DNA of 28,693 nt from Lysobacterales bacterium (lineage in GTDB: Bacteria > Pseudomonadota > Gammaproteobacteria > Xanthomonadales > SZUA-36), in the NCBI GenBank assembly GCA_029287515.1, contig JARFQZ010000295.1:1-28693 (forward strand). The letters are read 5' to 3'. The notes under the pieces were generated by a model. The model did not search any database. It was not told the DNA's origin and saw only the letters and a list, made by a program, of their open reading frames with translations. A program made the position numbers and the translations under genes. Position 1 is the first letter of the stretch; each line of letters starts with the position of its first letter. Positions 15,055 to 24,800 of the stretch are shown piece after piece.

Positions 15055-18000
15055 ATGACCACGACTTTAACAGACCTGCGAAACGACCCCAATTCCATCG
15101 GTGCTCTTTTGGCTGAGCACCGCCGGGATAAGCCCGGCGAGCCGTTGCTGATACTGCAACCGGGCCTCGATGTTTCGCCGGCCGTTGAAACGGCCCTGCG
15201 ATCAACGCTGGCTGACATCCTGGCCGAGTCGCCGGGCCCCGTTGCACTGAGTGTAATGAGTAACGTGGCGACGGAATTCAACCCCTTTGCCGGCCTGCAC
15301 AGAACCTCACCGGAACACCTTCCAACGCAGTTGCTCGAGGAATGGGTTGCCTTGCTTGGCGACGGTGAACTGGTGGAGTGGTCATCGTGGCCTCCACACC
15401 TTCTGTTGCTGTCCCCGGATGCCGTAGATGCCCTCGCCGGCAACGGAATTGGTGGGGGGGATGCCCTGCAACGGCTGAAGAATGCAGGCGGGCGTTTATA
15501 CATCCCTGACACCATTTTCCTGCACGATCCGGAAAGTGCACTGTTTGACGAACCCGAACTCGATCCCCACGAGCAGAGAAGACCTGCACCCTGGGGTGCG
15601 TTGAGCAGAAAGCTGGACGGCTGGATCAACATCGGGGGAACACCGGCCAAATGGCCCTGGATGAAAGACCTCACCGGATTCCGGCAGGACGACCTTCCGG
15701 TCACGCTGCACGTCACGCACAGCTGGGGCGGGGGCGTTGAACGGTGGGTCGATTCCTTTATCGAAGCCGACACGGGCGGTGTCAATTTCCAGCTGTGCTC
15801 CGAAGGCCCGCAGACCGGCGAAGGATACGGTCAGCGGTTCTCGCTTTTTCTCGGCACCCAGAAAGCAGCTCCGGTAGACAACTGGTGGATTCAACCGGCC
15901 ATTCATTCGTCAGCCTCCGGGCATGACCAGTACAGGGCCATGCTGAAAAGCATCGCGGCCCGCTACGGAGTCGGGCGGATCATCATTTCCTCCCTGGTAG
16001 GGCACAGCCTAGATGCATTGCGCACAGCTATCCCCACCCTGCAGGTTCTGCACGACTTTTACCCCCGGTGGCCGTTGCTCGGAGTCGATCCCAAGCCGTA
16101 CCTGGGAGCCGGAGAATCTGCGCTGGAATGCGCAATGAAGGACCACCGGTTGTTGCCCGGCTTCAGGGACCGGACCCCTTCCAGCTGGAAAGAACTTGCC
16201 GAAGAATGGCGGGAACTCGTATCCCGGGATGAGATCCAGGTAGCCGCTCCCAGCCAATCCGTGATCGACATGATCCGAAGCCTGGACAAGAACTGGTCAG
16301 CGATTGATATCCATCTCATTCCACACGGTTTGCCGGAACTGCGGGGCAAAGACAAGGTTTTACCCCGGGAGAGGGAGGACGGGCGCCTCAGGCTGATAGT
16401 CCCGGGCCGCATCCAGCAAGGGAAAGGCAAGCAGCTTTTGCTTGATGCACTGCCTGCCGTTACGGAATACGCGCAGGTCTACCTCCTCGGCGCAGGCAAG
16501 GAAGGCGAAGCGTTTTTCGGGCTATCGGGCGTCAACGTCGTTCTTCAGTATCAAAGAGAAGAACTGCCCGGCCTGCTCGCGACCATCGGGCCGCACGTTG
16601 CCGCACTGCTGTCGACGGTACCCGAAACCTTCAGCTATACCCTGTCCGAGATGCAACAACTGAATGTTCCGGTTATCGCCACGCGCCTGGGCAGTTTTGC
16701 AGAGCGAATCATCGACGGTGACACCGGCTGGCTCATCGAGCCGGAGCCTTCCGCCCTTGCCGGGCGAGTGCGCGCGCTGGCCTCTGACAGGGATGCAATC
16801 GACAGGGTCCATCGCCGGCTGCTGCAGCTTGGACAGGCCGATACCGGGCAGATGGTCCGCAAATACCAGGACATCTGCGAGGCGGGCGGGGGCCGCAGAG
16901 CCGTTATCCATGTCCAGGGCCTGCGTGGTGTTCAGCATTCAGCGACGGCCGTGATGGCCACCCGGCTCGGCCATGAAAACCGGGAATTGATGCAACAGGC
17001 CACAACCCTGCAGTCAGAGGTTGAAAAGCGGAGTGAGTGGGCGGAGGAACGGGAACAGGCATTGCAACAGGAGGTCAGGCGCCGGAAAAAATGGGTTGCG
17101 GACCTTGAAGGCCGTCTGGACGAAACCGTGCGCACGTTGCAACAAACAATGGGCAGTCTGCAACAAACCAGGGGCAGTCTCGAGCATGAACAGGCCGTGC
17201 ATCGCCAGACCAATGTTCGCCTTGAGAAACTGACCGCTGTTCACGAATGGGTCCTGTCTACCGCCTCCTGGCGGCTGACCAAGCCCTTCAGGGTGCTGGG
17301 CAGAATGCTCAAAAACTTCGGCAAGGCACGGGCCTGGAATCCGCTGCGCTGGCCGCTGTTGCTGTCCCAGGCCATCCGGACGCTGAGCACCGAAGGGTTC
17401 AAAGGCGCCCTGCAAAGGTCACAATCCACCCGGCAGCAACACCAGCCACCGGAAAGTGTCGAATCCGTAACGATTGAAAACATAGGCGACCCCACACCGC
17501 CCCCGGAATTCCCGGAGGTCAGGCATCCCGATGTTTCCGTGGTGATCCCTGTCTATAACCAGTGGGCGTTCACGGCCGCCTGCCTCAGGTCCCTGGCTGA
17601 AACCCACTGCGACGCCACGTTCGAGGTGATTGTCGTAGACGATCATTCGTCCGACGAAACGGCTCGATGGATGTCCGAAATTGAGGGTGTGACCTACCTT
17701 CGCAATGAAAAAAATCTGGGCTTCATCGGCAGTTGTAACCACGGCGCAAAATCCGCCAGGGGACATTTCATCGTCATGCTGAACAACGACACACAGGTGC
17801 TCGACGGCTGGCTGGACGCCCTGATCGATACGTTCAGACACTTCCCGGACACCGGCATCGCGGGCGCAAGCCTGGTCTATCCGGACGGTAAAATGCAGGA
17901 AGCCGGCGGAATCATTTTCAGCGACGCATCCGGCTGGAACTACGGTAAAGGCGATCATGCCGACCGGCCTGAATACCACTACACCCGGGAAGTCGATTAC

Positions 18001-19431
18001 TGTTCCGGCGCCTGCATCATGCTCGAAACCGCTTTGTTCAGGGAACTGGGAGGATTTGACACCCGTTTCAGCCCGGCCTACTACGAAGATACCGACCTGG
18101 CATTCAGGGCCAGGGCCAGGGGCCTTAAAGTCCGCATCCAGCCGGCGGCAGTCATCGTCCACCACGAGGGTGTCACCTCGGGCACAGACCTCAGCCAGGG
18201 GGTCAAGCAGCACCAGGTCGTCAATCGCGAGAAATTCCGGGAGCGCTGGAAAAATGAACTGGAGCAATATCCCGATCCAATCAATGATCCCGATGACGGC
18301 ACCGAAATCCGCAGGGCACGGGACCACCGCCTCAAGGGAAGGATACTGGTGATCGACGCCTATACGCCGGAACCGGACCAGGATTCCGGAAGCGTGCGAC
18401 TCTGCTACCTGATGAACTGCATGACGCAACTCGGGTATGGCGTGACGTTCATGGCCGACAACCGCTCCCATGCCGGCAGTTACACGACCTCGCTGCAACA
18501 GGCCGGCATCGAAGTCATTTACTCACCCTGGGCTGATTCCCTGCAGCAGTTTTTTGCGGATCGCGGCACAGAATTTGATTTCGTGATGATCTCCCGCCAC
18601 TACATCGCCAGCAATTACCTTTCACTCATCAGGCGGCATTGCCCGGGCGCAAAATTCATCTTCGATACCGTCGATCTTCACTACCTGAGGGAAGAGAGGA
18701 TGGCGGAACTGGAGGACAGCCTGCCCCTGAAGCGAACGGCAGCCCAGACGCGCCGGTCGGAACTGGCCGTCATCGAGGCCGCTGACGCAACCATTGTTGT
18801 CAGCCCCGTGGAAAAAACAGTGCTGGAAGAGGCAGCTCCCGGTGCAAAAGTGCATGTGATCTCAAACGTGCACGAAGTCACGGGCAGCCAGTGCAGTTTT
18901 CAAAAACGCAAGGACATCTTTTTTGTCGGGGGGTACCAGCACCCGCCGAACATCGATGCTGCGACGTGGTTCGTCGGCGAAATCTGGCCACTGGTGCGAA
19001 AAGAGCTGCCCGATATCGAATTCCACCTGATCGGCAGCAAGGCGCCCGAACAGATTCGCGCGCTCAACGGCAATGGCGTGCGTTTTCACGGGTTCGTCAA
19101 AACTCTCGAACCCTGGCTCGATGGCTGCCGGATGGCAGTCGCGCCCCTGCGCTACGGTGCGGGCATCAAGGGGAAGGTCAACATGAGCATGGCCAGGGGA
19201 CAGCCGGTGGTCGCCACGCCCATGGCGGTCGAAGGCATGTTCGCCAAAGCCGGCCATGATGTGCTGGTGGCCGAGTCAGCGGAGGCGTTTGCCGCGGAAG
19301 TCGTCCGCCTGTACCGGGACGAGGCGCTCTGGAACCAGGTATCGGAAGCCGGGCTGGAAAACGTCCGCCAGTATTTCTCCGTAGAAACCGCCACGCTGGG
19401 CTTACAACGGCTCCTGGATTCACTAATGTAA
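15055..19431 (+). CDS. Giant multi-domain glycosyltransferase (GT4 - coiled coil - GT2 - GT4)
   Basis: From the ATG at 15055 the chain has 1458 residues. The first 200 are not recognisable. A GT4-like unit follows (about 216-600), with VTHSWGGGVERWV, RLIVPGRIQQGKGKQ near 445 and PETFSYTLSEMQ near 520. A charged coiled coil rich in Glu, Gln and Arg spans about 643-732, then the STASWRLTKPFRVLG motif often seen in multi-domain surface-glycan transferases. A GT2 domain runs from about 825 (VSVVIPVYNQ, VVDDHSSDE, LNNDTQ, YYEDTDLAFRA). A second GT4 unit fills 1095-1458, with FVGGYQHPPNIDA near 1290. It probably builds a repeat unit of a surface polysaccharide. In-frame starts at 15025 and 14998 are possible. 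No start has a well-placed ribosome site; GGGAGG at 15027-15032 is 22 bases away. Sugars and acceptor are unknown. Confidence 0.9.
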   Translation: MTTTLTDLRNDPNSIGALLAEHRRDKPGEPLLILQPGLDVSPAVETALRSTLADILAESPGPVALSVMSNVATEFNPFAGLHRTSPEHLPTQLLEEWVALLGDGELVEWSSWPPHLLLLSPDAVDALAGNGIGGGDALQRLKNAGGRLYIPDTIFLHDPESALFDEPELDPHEQRRPAPWGALSRKLDGWINIGGTPAKWPWMKDLTGFRQDDLPVTLHVTHSWGGGVERWVDSFIEADTGGVNFQLCSEGPQTGEGYGQRFSLFLGTQKAAPVDNWWIQPAIHSSASGHDQYRAMLKSIAARYGVGRIIISSLVGHSLDALRTAIPTLQVLHDFYPRWPLLGVDPKPYLGAGESALECAMKDHRLLPGFRDRTPSSWKELAEEWRELVSRDEIQVAAPSQSVIDMIRSLDKNWSAIDIHLIPHGLPELRGKDKVLPREREDGRLRLIVPGRIQQGKGKQLLLDALPAVTEYAQVYLLGAGKEGEAFFGLSGVNVVLQYQREELPGLLATIGPHVAALLSTVPETFSYTLSEMQQLNVPVIATRLGSFAERIIDGDTGWLIEPEPSALAGRVRALASDRDAIDRVHRRLLQLGQADTGQMVRKYQDICEAGGGRRAVIHVQGLRGVQHSATAVMATRLGHENRELMQQATTLQSEVEKRSEWAEEREQALQQEVRRRKKWVADLEGRLDETVRTLQQTMGSLQQTRGSLEHEQAVHRQTNVRLEKLTAVHEWVLSTASWRLTKPFRVLGRMLKNFGKARAWNPLRWPLLLSQAIRTLSTEGFKGALQRSQSTRQQHQPPESVESVTIENIGDPTPPPEFPEVRHPDVSVVIPVYNQWAFTAACLRSLAETHCDATFEVIVVDDHSSDETARWMSEIEGVTYLRNEKNLGFIGSCNHGAKSARGHFIVMLNNDTQVLDGWLDALIDTFRHFPDTGIAGASLVYPDGKMQEAGGIIFSDASGWNYGKGDHADRPEYHYTREVDYCSGACIMLETALFRELGGFDTRFSPAYYEDTDLAFRARARGLKVRIQPAAVIVHHEGVTSGTDLSQGVKQHQVVNREKFRERWKNELEQYPDPINDPDDGTEIRRARDHRLKGRILVIDAYTPEPDQDSGSVRLCYLMNCMTQLGYGVTFMADNRSHAGSYTTSLQQAGIEVIYSPWADSLQQFFADRGTEFDFVMISRHYIASNYLSLIRRHCPGAKFIFDTVDLHYLREERMAELEDSLPLKRTAAQTRRSELAVIEAADATIVVSPVEKTVLEEAAPGAKVHVISNVHEVTGSQCSFQKRKDIFFVGGYQHPPNIDAATWFVGEIWPLVRKELPDIEFHLIGSKAPEQIRALNGNGVRFHGFVKTLEPWLDGCRMAVAPLRYGAGIKGKVNMSMARGQPVVATPMAVEGMFAKAGHDVLVAESAEAFAAEVVRLYRDEALWNQVSEAGLENVRQYFSVETATLGLQRLLDSLM

Positions 19432-19432
19432 C

Positions 19433-19485
19433 GCCGTCGAGCGCAGCCGCCTTCCGGCGAAGCCGGGAGCAGGGAAGCGAGACTC
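19433..19485. repeat. 53-bp direct repeat, copy 1 (REP-like)
   Basis: This 53-base unit begins GCCGTCGAGCGCAGCC two bases after the glycosyltransferase stop and recurs unchanged 82 bases later. It contains a hairpin with an 8-bp stem, CTTCCGGC-GAA-GCCGGGAG, at 19451-19469 with one T-G wobble. It looks like a repetitive extragenic palindrome lying between two convergent genes. No T run follows, so a Rho-independent terminator role is not obvious. Confidence 0.85.
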
Positions 19486-19491
19486 CATCAT

Positions 19492-19506
19492 GTCCGCGGA
19501 GCGGAC
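19492..19506. repeat. Perfect hairpin between the two repeat copies
   Basis: The sequence GTCCGC-GGA-GCGGAC is a perfect 6-bp inverted repeat with a 3-base loop in the 29-base spacer between the two 53-bp copies. Together the three hairpins form an alternating structure, as in composite REP elements. Its function is unknown; transcript end protection or attenuation between the convergent genes is possible. Confidence 0.75.
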
Positions 19507-19514
19507 TCCTGAAT

Positions 19515-19567
19515 GCCGTCGAGCGCAGCCGCCTTCCGGCGAAGCCGGGAGCAGGGAAGCGAGACTC
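19515..19567. repeat. 53-bp direct repeat, copy 2 (REP-like)
   Basis: This is an exact second copy of the unit at 19433-19485, with its hairpin at 19533-19551. It ends one base before the relA stop codon on the minus strand, so the whole intergenic space is filled by the repeat pair. Exact identity suggests recent duplication or gene conversion. Confidence 0.85.
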
Positions 19568-19568
19568 T

Positions 19569-21785
19569 TTAGCTCCCTTGGCGAAGCCTCCTCGCCTCGA
19601 TGACATTCGACACATTTCCGAGGCGGCTAAGCAAATCGCTGAGCTGCTCGTAATCCTTCACCCTGACTTTCAGGCGAATGGTCACTTCGTCCAGGGTTTC
19701 ATCCAGGCGACTGCTGATATCGGTCACCTGGGTCTCGGCGGCGGATAGAACAGTTGAAATGTCACGGATCAAATCCCTGCGGTCAAATGCACGAACCAGC
19801 AGCAGAACGGAGTAGCTGGTCTCCGGTTTTGCACCCCAGCGGACCTGCAACAGGCGCGGACTGTTTTCCGCCCGCCAATGAACCACCTGGCCACAATCTT
19901 CCCTGTGAATGGTGACGCCTCTTCCCTGCGTGACGTAGCCGGCTACCGGGTCTCCCGGGACCGGATGGCAGCATTTGGCGATGGTGGTCATCAGGTTGCC
20001 CACCCCCTCGATGATCACATCGTCCTTTCCCTTGGCGGCTGCACCCCGCTGCCGCACCGGTGCGCGGGTCACCAGGTCCTCGGCCTGGGGCTCGGTCTGT
20101 TCAGCCCTCATGCGGGCCAGGGCATTGAATATCTGCCCGGATGCCAGGTCACCGTTGCCCACCGCCACGTAAAGGTCCTCGGCGGTGTTCAGATTGAACC
20201 GCTCCAGCACGTCCTTGAGATCTGAAAGCGCCAGCCCGACCCTTCGCGCCTCTATTTCCAGCGCCTCCTTGCCCGCACGCAAATTGTCGTCGCGACTTTC
20301 ACGTTTGTACCATTGCCTGACCTTGGCCCTGCCACGCGCACCGTTAATGTAACCCAGCCTGGGATTGAGCCAGTCCCTGCTGGGTTTCGGATGCTTGCCG
20401 GTGAGTATTTCCACCCGGTCACCCGTATTGACGATATGGGTCAGCGGGACAATACGCCCGTTGACCTTTGCACCGCGGCACCGGTGGCCAACCTCCGTGT
20501 GAACGTGGTACGCAAAATCCAGAACGGTTGAACCCGCAGTCAGGTCCACCACCTGCCCCTGCGGAGTCAGCACGTAGACACGATCTTCGGAAGTCGCTGA
20601 CTGGAAGCTGTCCAGCAGGCTCTGGTCATCCAGGTCTTCGTCCGAGGAATCCAGCAACTGGCGCATGATCGCAATCTTGTTGTCGAATGCCGGGTCCGTT
20701 GGGCCGCCCTCCTTGTACCGCCAGTGAGCAGCCACACCCAGCTCGGCATGTTCGTGCATTTCCTGGGTACGGATCTGGATTTCGACCGCCCGGCCTTCAC
20801 GATCGGCTACTGCCGTGTGCAGCGACTGGTAATTGTTGCCCTTGGGCGTGGTGATGTAGTCGTCGAATTCTCCCGGCACGGGCTGCCACAGCGTGTGGAC
20901 TAGCCCAAGTGCGCTGTAACAGGCAGGAAGATCTTCGACCAGCACCCTGACGGCGCGCACGTCGAACAACTGGTGGAAATCCAGCCCTTTCCGCTGCATC
21001 TTCTTCCAGATGCTGTAGATATGCTTGGGGCGGCCTTTGACATCGGCCTTGATTCCGGCTTTTGCGAGCGTGTCGGCCAGCCTGGCCATGAATTCGCCGA
21101 TGAAGCGTTCGCGTTCGGTCCGGTGCTCCGCCACCAACCTTGCAATCTTGCGGTACTGCTCGGGCTCCTGGTATCGGAAAGACAGGTCTTCCAGCTCCCA
21201 CTTCAGTTGCCAGATTCCCAGGCGGTTGGCCAGCGGCGCATGGATCATCATGGTTTCCCTGGCCAGGGATTCCGCCAGGGTACTGTCCGCCTTAGAGCGT
21301 CTCAGCAAAACCAGCTGCCAGGCCAGATCAATCAACACCACCCTGACATCCTTCACCAGGGCCAGCAACAGGCGTCTGAGCCCCTCGGCACTGCGCTCAG
21401 TGCCACTGTCGGATTGTCCTGACTCGTAGTGTTTAAGCTTGTTCAGCTCTTCCAGTTGTGTTTGCACGGGTGCCGGCAGGGCGTCCAGAACAGCCGGATC
21501 GATTTCGTTTTCCAGGCCGGCCACGTGCACCAGGGCGCAGCTGATTGTTACCGGGTCCGCCGAAAGCCCCTCGAGAATTTCCAGTAATTCCAGCAACCGG
21601 TCTACATCGGATTCCTTCAGCGACCGGGTATCGAGCAGCTGTAAAACCAGCGCGGCGCAGTCGATACCCGAAGATCCGGCCGACTCCGTGTACTGCTCTG
21701 ACCACTGGATGAGTTTATCTTTTGCGTGGCGAGCATCTGCCACCCGCATGCGGGCTGAATCGTTCTTTTCAGGAAGCCTGTTCAT
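19569..21785 (-). CDS. relA: (p)ppGpp synthetase RelA (monofunctional)
   Basis: The 738-residue protein makes the stringent alarmone from GTP or GDP and ATP on stalled ribosomes. The hydrolase domain is degenerate: the region around residues 82-100 reads ALVHVAGLENEID and lacks the HD metal-binding pair. The synthetase domain is intact, with GRPKHIYSIWKKM at 251-263, the acidic EFDD at 306-309 that marks monofunctional RelA, YQSLHT, and EIQIRT. A TGS domain (400-462), a zinc-finger-type region with Cys605-Cys606, and a C-terminal ACT domain (about 657-735) follow. All regulatory parts for ribosome binding are present. It lies 15 bases after hrpA. No ribosome site stands before the ATG; a TACAAT 9 bases upstream might give it its own promoter. 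SpoT is not in the window. Confidence 0.96.
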   Translation of the reverse strand: MNRLPEKNDSARMRVADARHAKDKLIQWSEQYTESAGSSGIDCAALVLQLLDTRSLKESDVDRLLELLEILEGLSADPVTISCALVHVAGLENEIDPAVLDALPAPVQTQLEELNKLKHYESGQSDSGTERSAEGLRRLLLALVKDVRVVLIDLAWQLVLLRRSKADSTLAESLARETMMIHAPLANRLGIWQLKWELEDLSFRYQEPEQYRKIARLVAEHRTERERFIGEFMARLADTLAKAGIKADVKGRPKHIYSIWKKMQRKGLDFHQLFDVRAVRVLVEDLPACYSALGLVHTLWQPVPGEFDDYITTPKGNNYQSLHTAVADREGRAVEIQIRTQEMHEHAELGVAAHWRYKEGGPTDPAFDNKIAIMRQLLDSSDEDLDDQSLLDSFQSATSEDRVYVLTPQGQVVDLTAGSTVLDFAYHVHTEVGHRCRGAKVNGRIVPLTHIVNTGDRVEILTGKHPKPSRDWLNPRLGYINGARGRAKVRQWYKRESRDDNLRAGKEALEIEARRVGLALSDLKDVLERFNLNTAEDLYVAVGNGDLASGQIFNALARMRAEQTEPQAEDLVTRAPVRQRGAAAKGKDDVIIEGVGNLMTTIAKCCHPVPGDPVAGYVTQGRGVTIHREDCGQVVHWRAENSPRLLQVRWGAKPETSYSVLLLVRAFDRRDLIRDISTVLSAAETQVTDISSRLDETLDEVTIRLKVRVKDYEQLSDLLSRLGNVSNVIEARRLRQGS

Positions 21786-21794
21786 GGAATGGGT

Positions 21795-21800
21795 ATTGTA
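21795..21800 (-). promoter_or_regulatory. Possible -10 element for relA
   Basis: On the minus strand TACAAT lies 9 bases upstream of the relA ATG, just beyond the hrpA stop. It differs from the consensus by one base. No -35 hexamer is evident. If used, the relA transcript would begin at or next to the start codon, which would fit the missing ribosome site. This is a weak call. Confidence 0.25.
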
Positions 21801-24800
21801 TCAATAACCGGTGCAGTTCCAGGCGTCAGCAAGCCGCTTTTCTGACACTTTCTGAGCCGTGCCGAGTTTCTGCGCGAAGAGCGACACCCGGTATTCCTCG
21901 ACAAGCCAGCGGAAAGAATCCAGGGCCTCATCGTAAGGGCAGCCCCGGTCCAGCGCGTCCAGGTAAAGCTGCCACCACGGACTCACCTTATCCATGCGCT
22001 GTCGGTCCTTTACCGGATCAACGTCCAACTGCAACAAGCGCTCCTCGATCGCCCTGAAGTATCTCGAGTAATGTTTCAGCCTGCCGGGTTCAATTTCCGC
22101 CATGAATCCCGGGTACACCAGGTCCTGCAGCTGTGTTGACAGGTCGCCAAAAACGTCCGGGCGTTTCTTCCCGAGGTTTCCGCTTATTTTCGATGCGACG
22201 GTGCCGTAAAGTGGCAGCAATCCGTTGAGCAGATCGCACCTTTCCCGCCATACCTGGCCCAGCTCATTGCGAACGCGATGGCACAGCCGCTCGAATGATT
22301 CAGCATCACGTACGCCGCTGACTTCACCTGCACAGGCCAGCAGGCTCCTTTGCAGCAAGTCTTCCACCAGTTCCCCGGCGCTGGCCACGGGACTCCAGGC
22401 AAGCAACGCTTCCCGGCTCAGCCCGTGATGCTTGCGCAAATAATCCAGCTTGTCCGGAATGGCAAGCCGCAGCAGCCTCATAACACCGTCGAAATGTGAC
22501 AATGCCGCTTCATCCCAGGTATCGAACAACCGGGTTCCCACGCCCGTTTGCTGGTCGACCAGCGCCGGCCAGGCCGTCGCCCCGTCGGCTGTTTTCACTT
22601 CCAGGTCCAGGATTCCGAACACCCAGCCGGTTTCACCATCCCGGTTGAAATCCTGGCCCTGCTGGTCCATGAACCGCCTTTGGGCCCGGTCCCCATGGCG
22701 TTGCTGCAATTCAAGCAGGTCACGGCCACAATCGACCAATTCGCCCTCTGCATCGGTCACTTGCAACAGGAAACGAAAATGGGGAGAGATCGCATTTTCG
22801 TCCAGGTCGCTCTCGGCAATACTCAACCCGGTCATCCGCCCCAGTTCCTCAGCACAGGCCTTCAGCATGCCCTCTCCTGACCGATTCGACATCGATTCAA
22901 GCAATGCATCCGCAAACTGGGGTACCGGGGTCAACGACCGGCGCACAGGCTTGGGTAACTGGCGAATCAGGGCGATCAGCTTGTCCCTCAGAAGCCCGGG
23001 CACCAGCCACTGCAGGATTCCTGGCTTCAAGGTGTTGAGCAACTCCAGCGGAACGGACAGATGAACGCCGTCATCCGGGCTGCCGGGATCAAAATGGTAC
23101 TCCAGTGCAAAACTCCGACTGCCGGCTTCAAATTGATCGGGAAACAGGTCTTTTGGCGCTTCACCCGCATCATCCCTGGTCAGGACCTGGTGCCCGAGGA
23201 ACAGCAGTTCACGTCCTTCCGGACCCAGTGAGGACAACCATCTTTCGAAAGTCTTCGCGCTGTTGACGCCATCCGGAACCCGGGCGTCGAAAAATTCATA
23301 CTGGGCGTTCTCATCGGCCAGCACGTCACGCCTTCGCCTCTTGTTTTCCAGCTGTTCGACCTCTGCCCTGATTTTCTCATTGTGCGCCTTGAAAGCCGCC
23401 CGCGTATCCAGCCCGCCCCTGACCAGGCCCTCCAGGATGAAAACCTTCCTGGCGCTGTCCGGATCGACCGGAGCAAAATGTATGCGCCGCTTTTCCACCA
23501 GGACCAGCCCATAGAGCGTCACCTGCTCCCAGGCGAACACCGCACCATGCCGCCTTGACCAATAGGGCTCGGAACAGGTTTTCTTCAGAAGATGCTGGCC
23601 CTGCTGTTCGATCCACGCGGGATCAGTCCTTGCATTGATCCGGGCGTAAGGCTTGCTGGTCTCGACAATTTCAGCCGACATCAGCCACTTGGGGGTGCTG
23701 CCGAATAATCCCGATCCCGGAAAAATATGATAGGAACTCGACCGGGCTCCGGTGTAGCTCCGGTCTTCCGGATGTTTTCTTCCGCAGTGGCTCAACAGGC
23801 CCGCCAGCAGGCTCAGGTGGATCTGCTCGTAACTGCCGTGCCGACCGGTCAATGGACGCCGCTGCTCACGTGCCTGGTCACGCAATTGCTGATACAGATC
23901 GAACCACTCGAGCACGCGTTGCCAGTTGAGGAATTCCCTCCTGCACAGTTTGCGGAACTGGTTTCCGGAAACGCTTTTGCGCTGCTGACGCAGATAGCGC
24001 CAGAGCTTCATTAGTGTCATGAAATCCGATTTTTCATCGGCAAACCGCTGGTGTGCTTCATCCGCCGACGACTGAGCATCGAGCGGGCGCTCTCGCGGGT
24101 CCTGGATGCTGAGCGCCGCAGCCAGCACCAGGATGTCTTCCAGGCATTTCTTTGCTACGCCCTCTTCGATCATTCGGGCCAACCGGACATCGATCGGCCA
24201 TTTCGCCAGTTGTTTTCCCAGCGGCGTCATCTGCCGGTCTTTATCAATGGCCTGCAACTCGAACAGGAGTTGGTAAGCATCGTTGATCATCCGTGGAGGC
24301 GGACGGTCTACAAACGGAAAATCCTCGACTGAACCGAGCCCCATGGACAGCATCCGGAGAATCACGGAAGCCAGCGATGTCCTGAGAATTTCGGGTTCTG
24401 TGAACTCCGGCCGGCTATCGAAATCATCCTCGCTGTAAAGGCGAATACAGGTTCCAGGCCCCAGGCGCCCGCAACGCCCTGCGCGCTGGTTCGCGCTGGC
24501 TTGAGATATCGACTCGATCGGCAGGCGCTGAATTCTGCTGCGATGTGAATAACGGCTGATTCTTGCCGTTCCGGAATCGATGACAAACCGTATCCGCGGA
24601 ACCGTCAGGGAAGTTTCGGCGACATTCGTCGACAGGATGATCCGCCTGCTGCTGCCCGGATGAAAGACCCTGCGCTGTTCAGCAGAAGAAAGCCTGGCAT
24701 AGAGCGGAAGTATTTCCGTTCCGGCCGGTCCGGAGCGCAGGCTGTGCCGCTGCAGAAAATCCCCCGCCTCCCTGATTTCGCGTTCGCCCGACAGGAAAAC

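Noticed and set aside
14721..15785. 354-codon minus-strand open frame across the mrcB start and the divergent glycosyltransferase
   Set aside because: It would overlap two well-supported genes and shows low-complexity, non-family composition.
17419..18498. 359-codon open frame on the minus strand inside the giant glycosyltransferase
   Set aside because: It lies fully antisense to a GT2 domain with clear motifs, has no recognisable motif or ribosome site, and long antisense frames are expected at this GC content.
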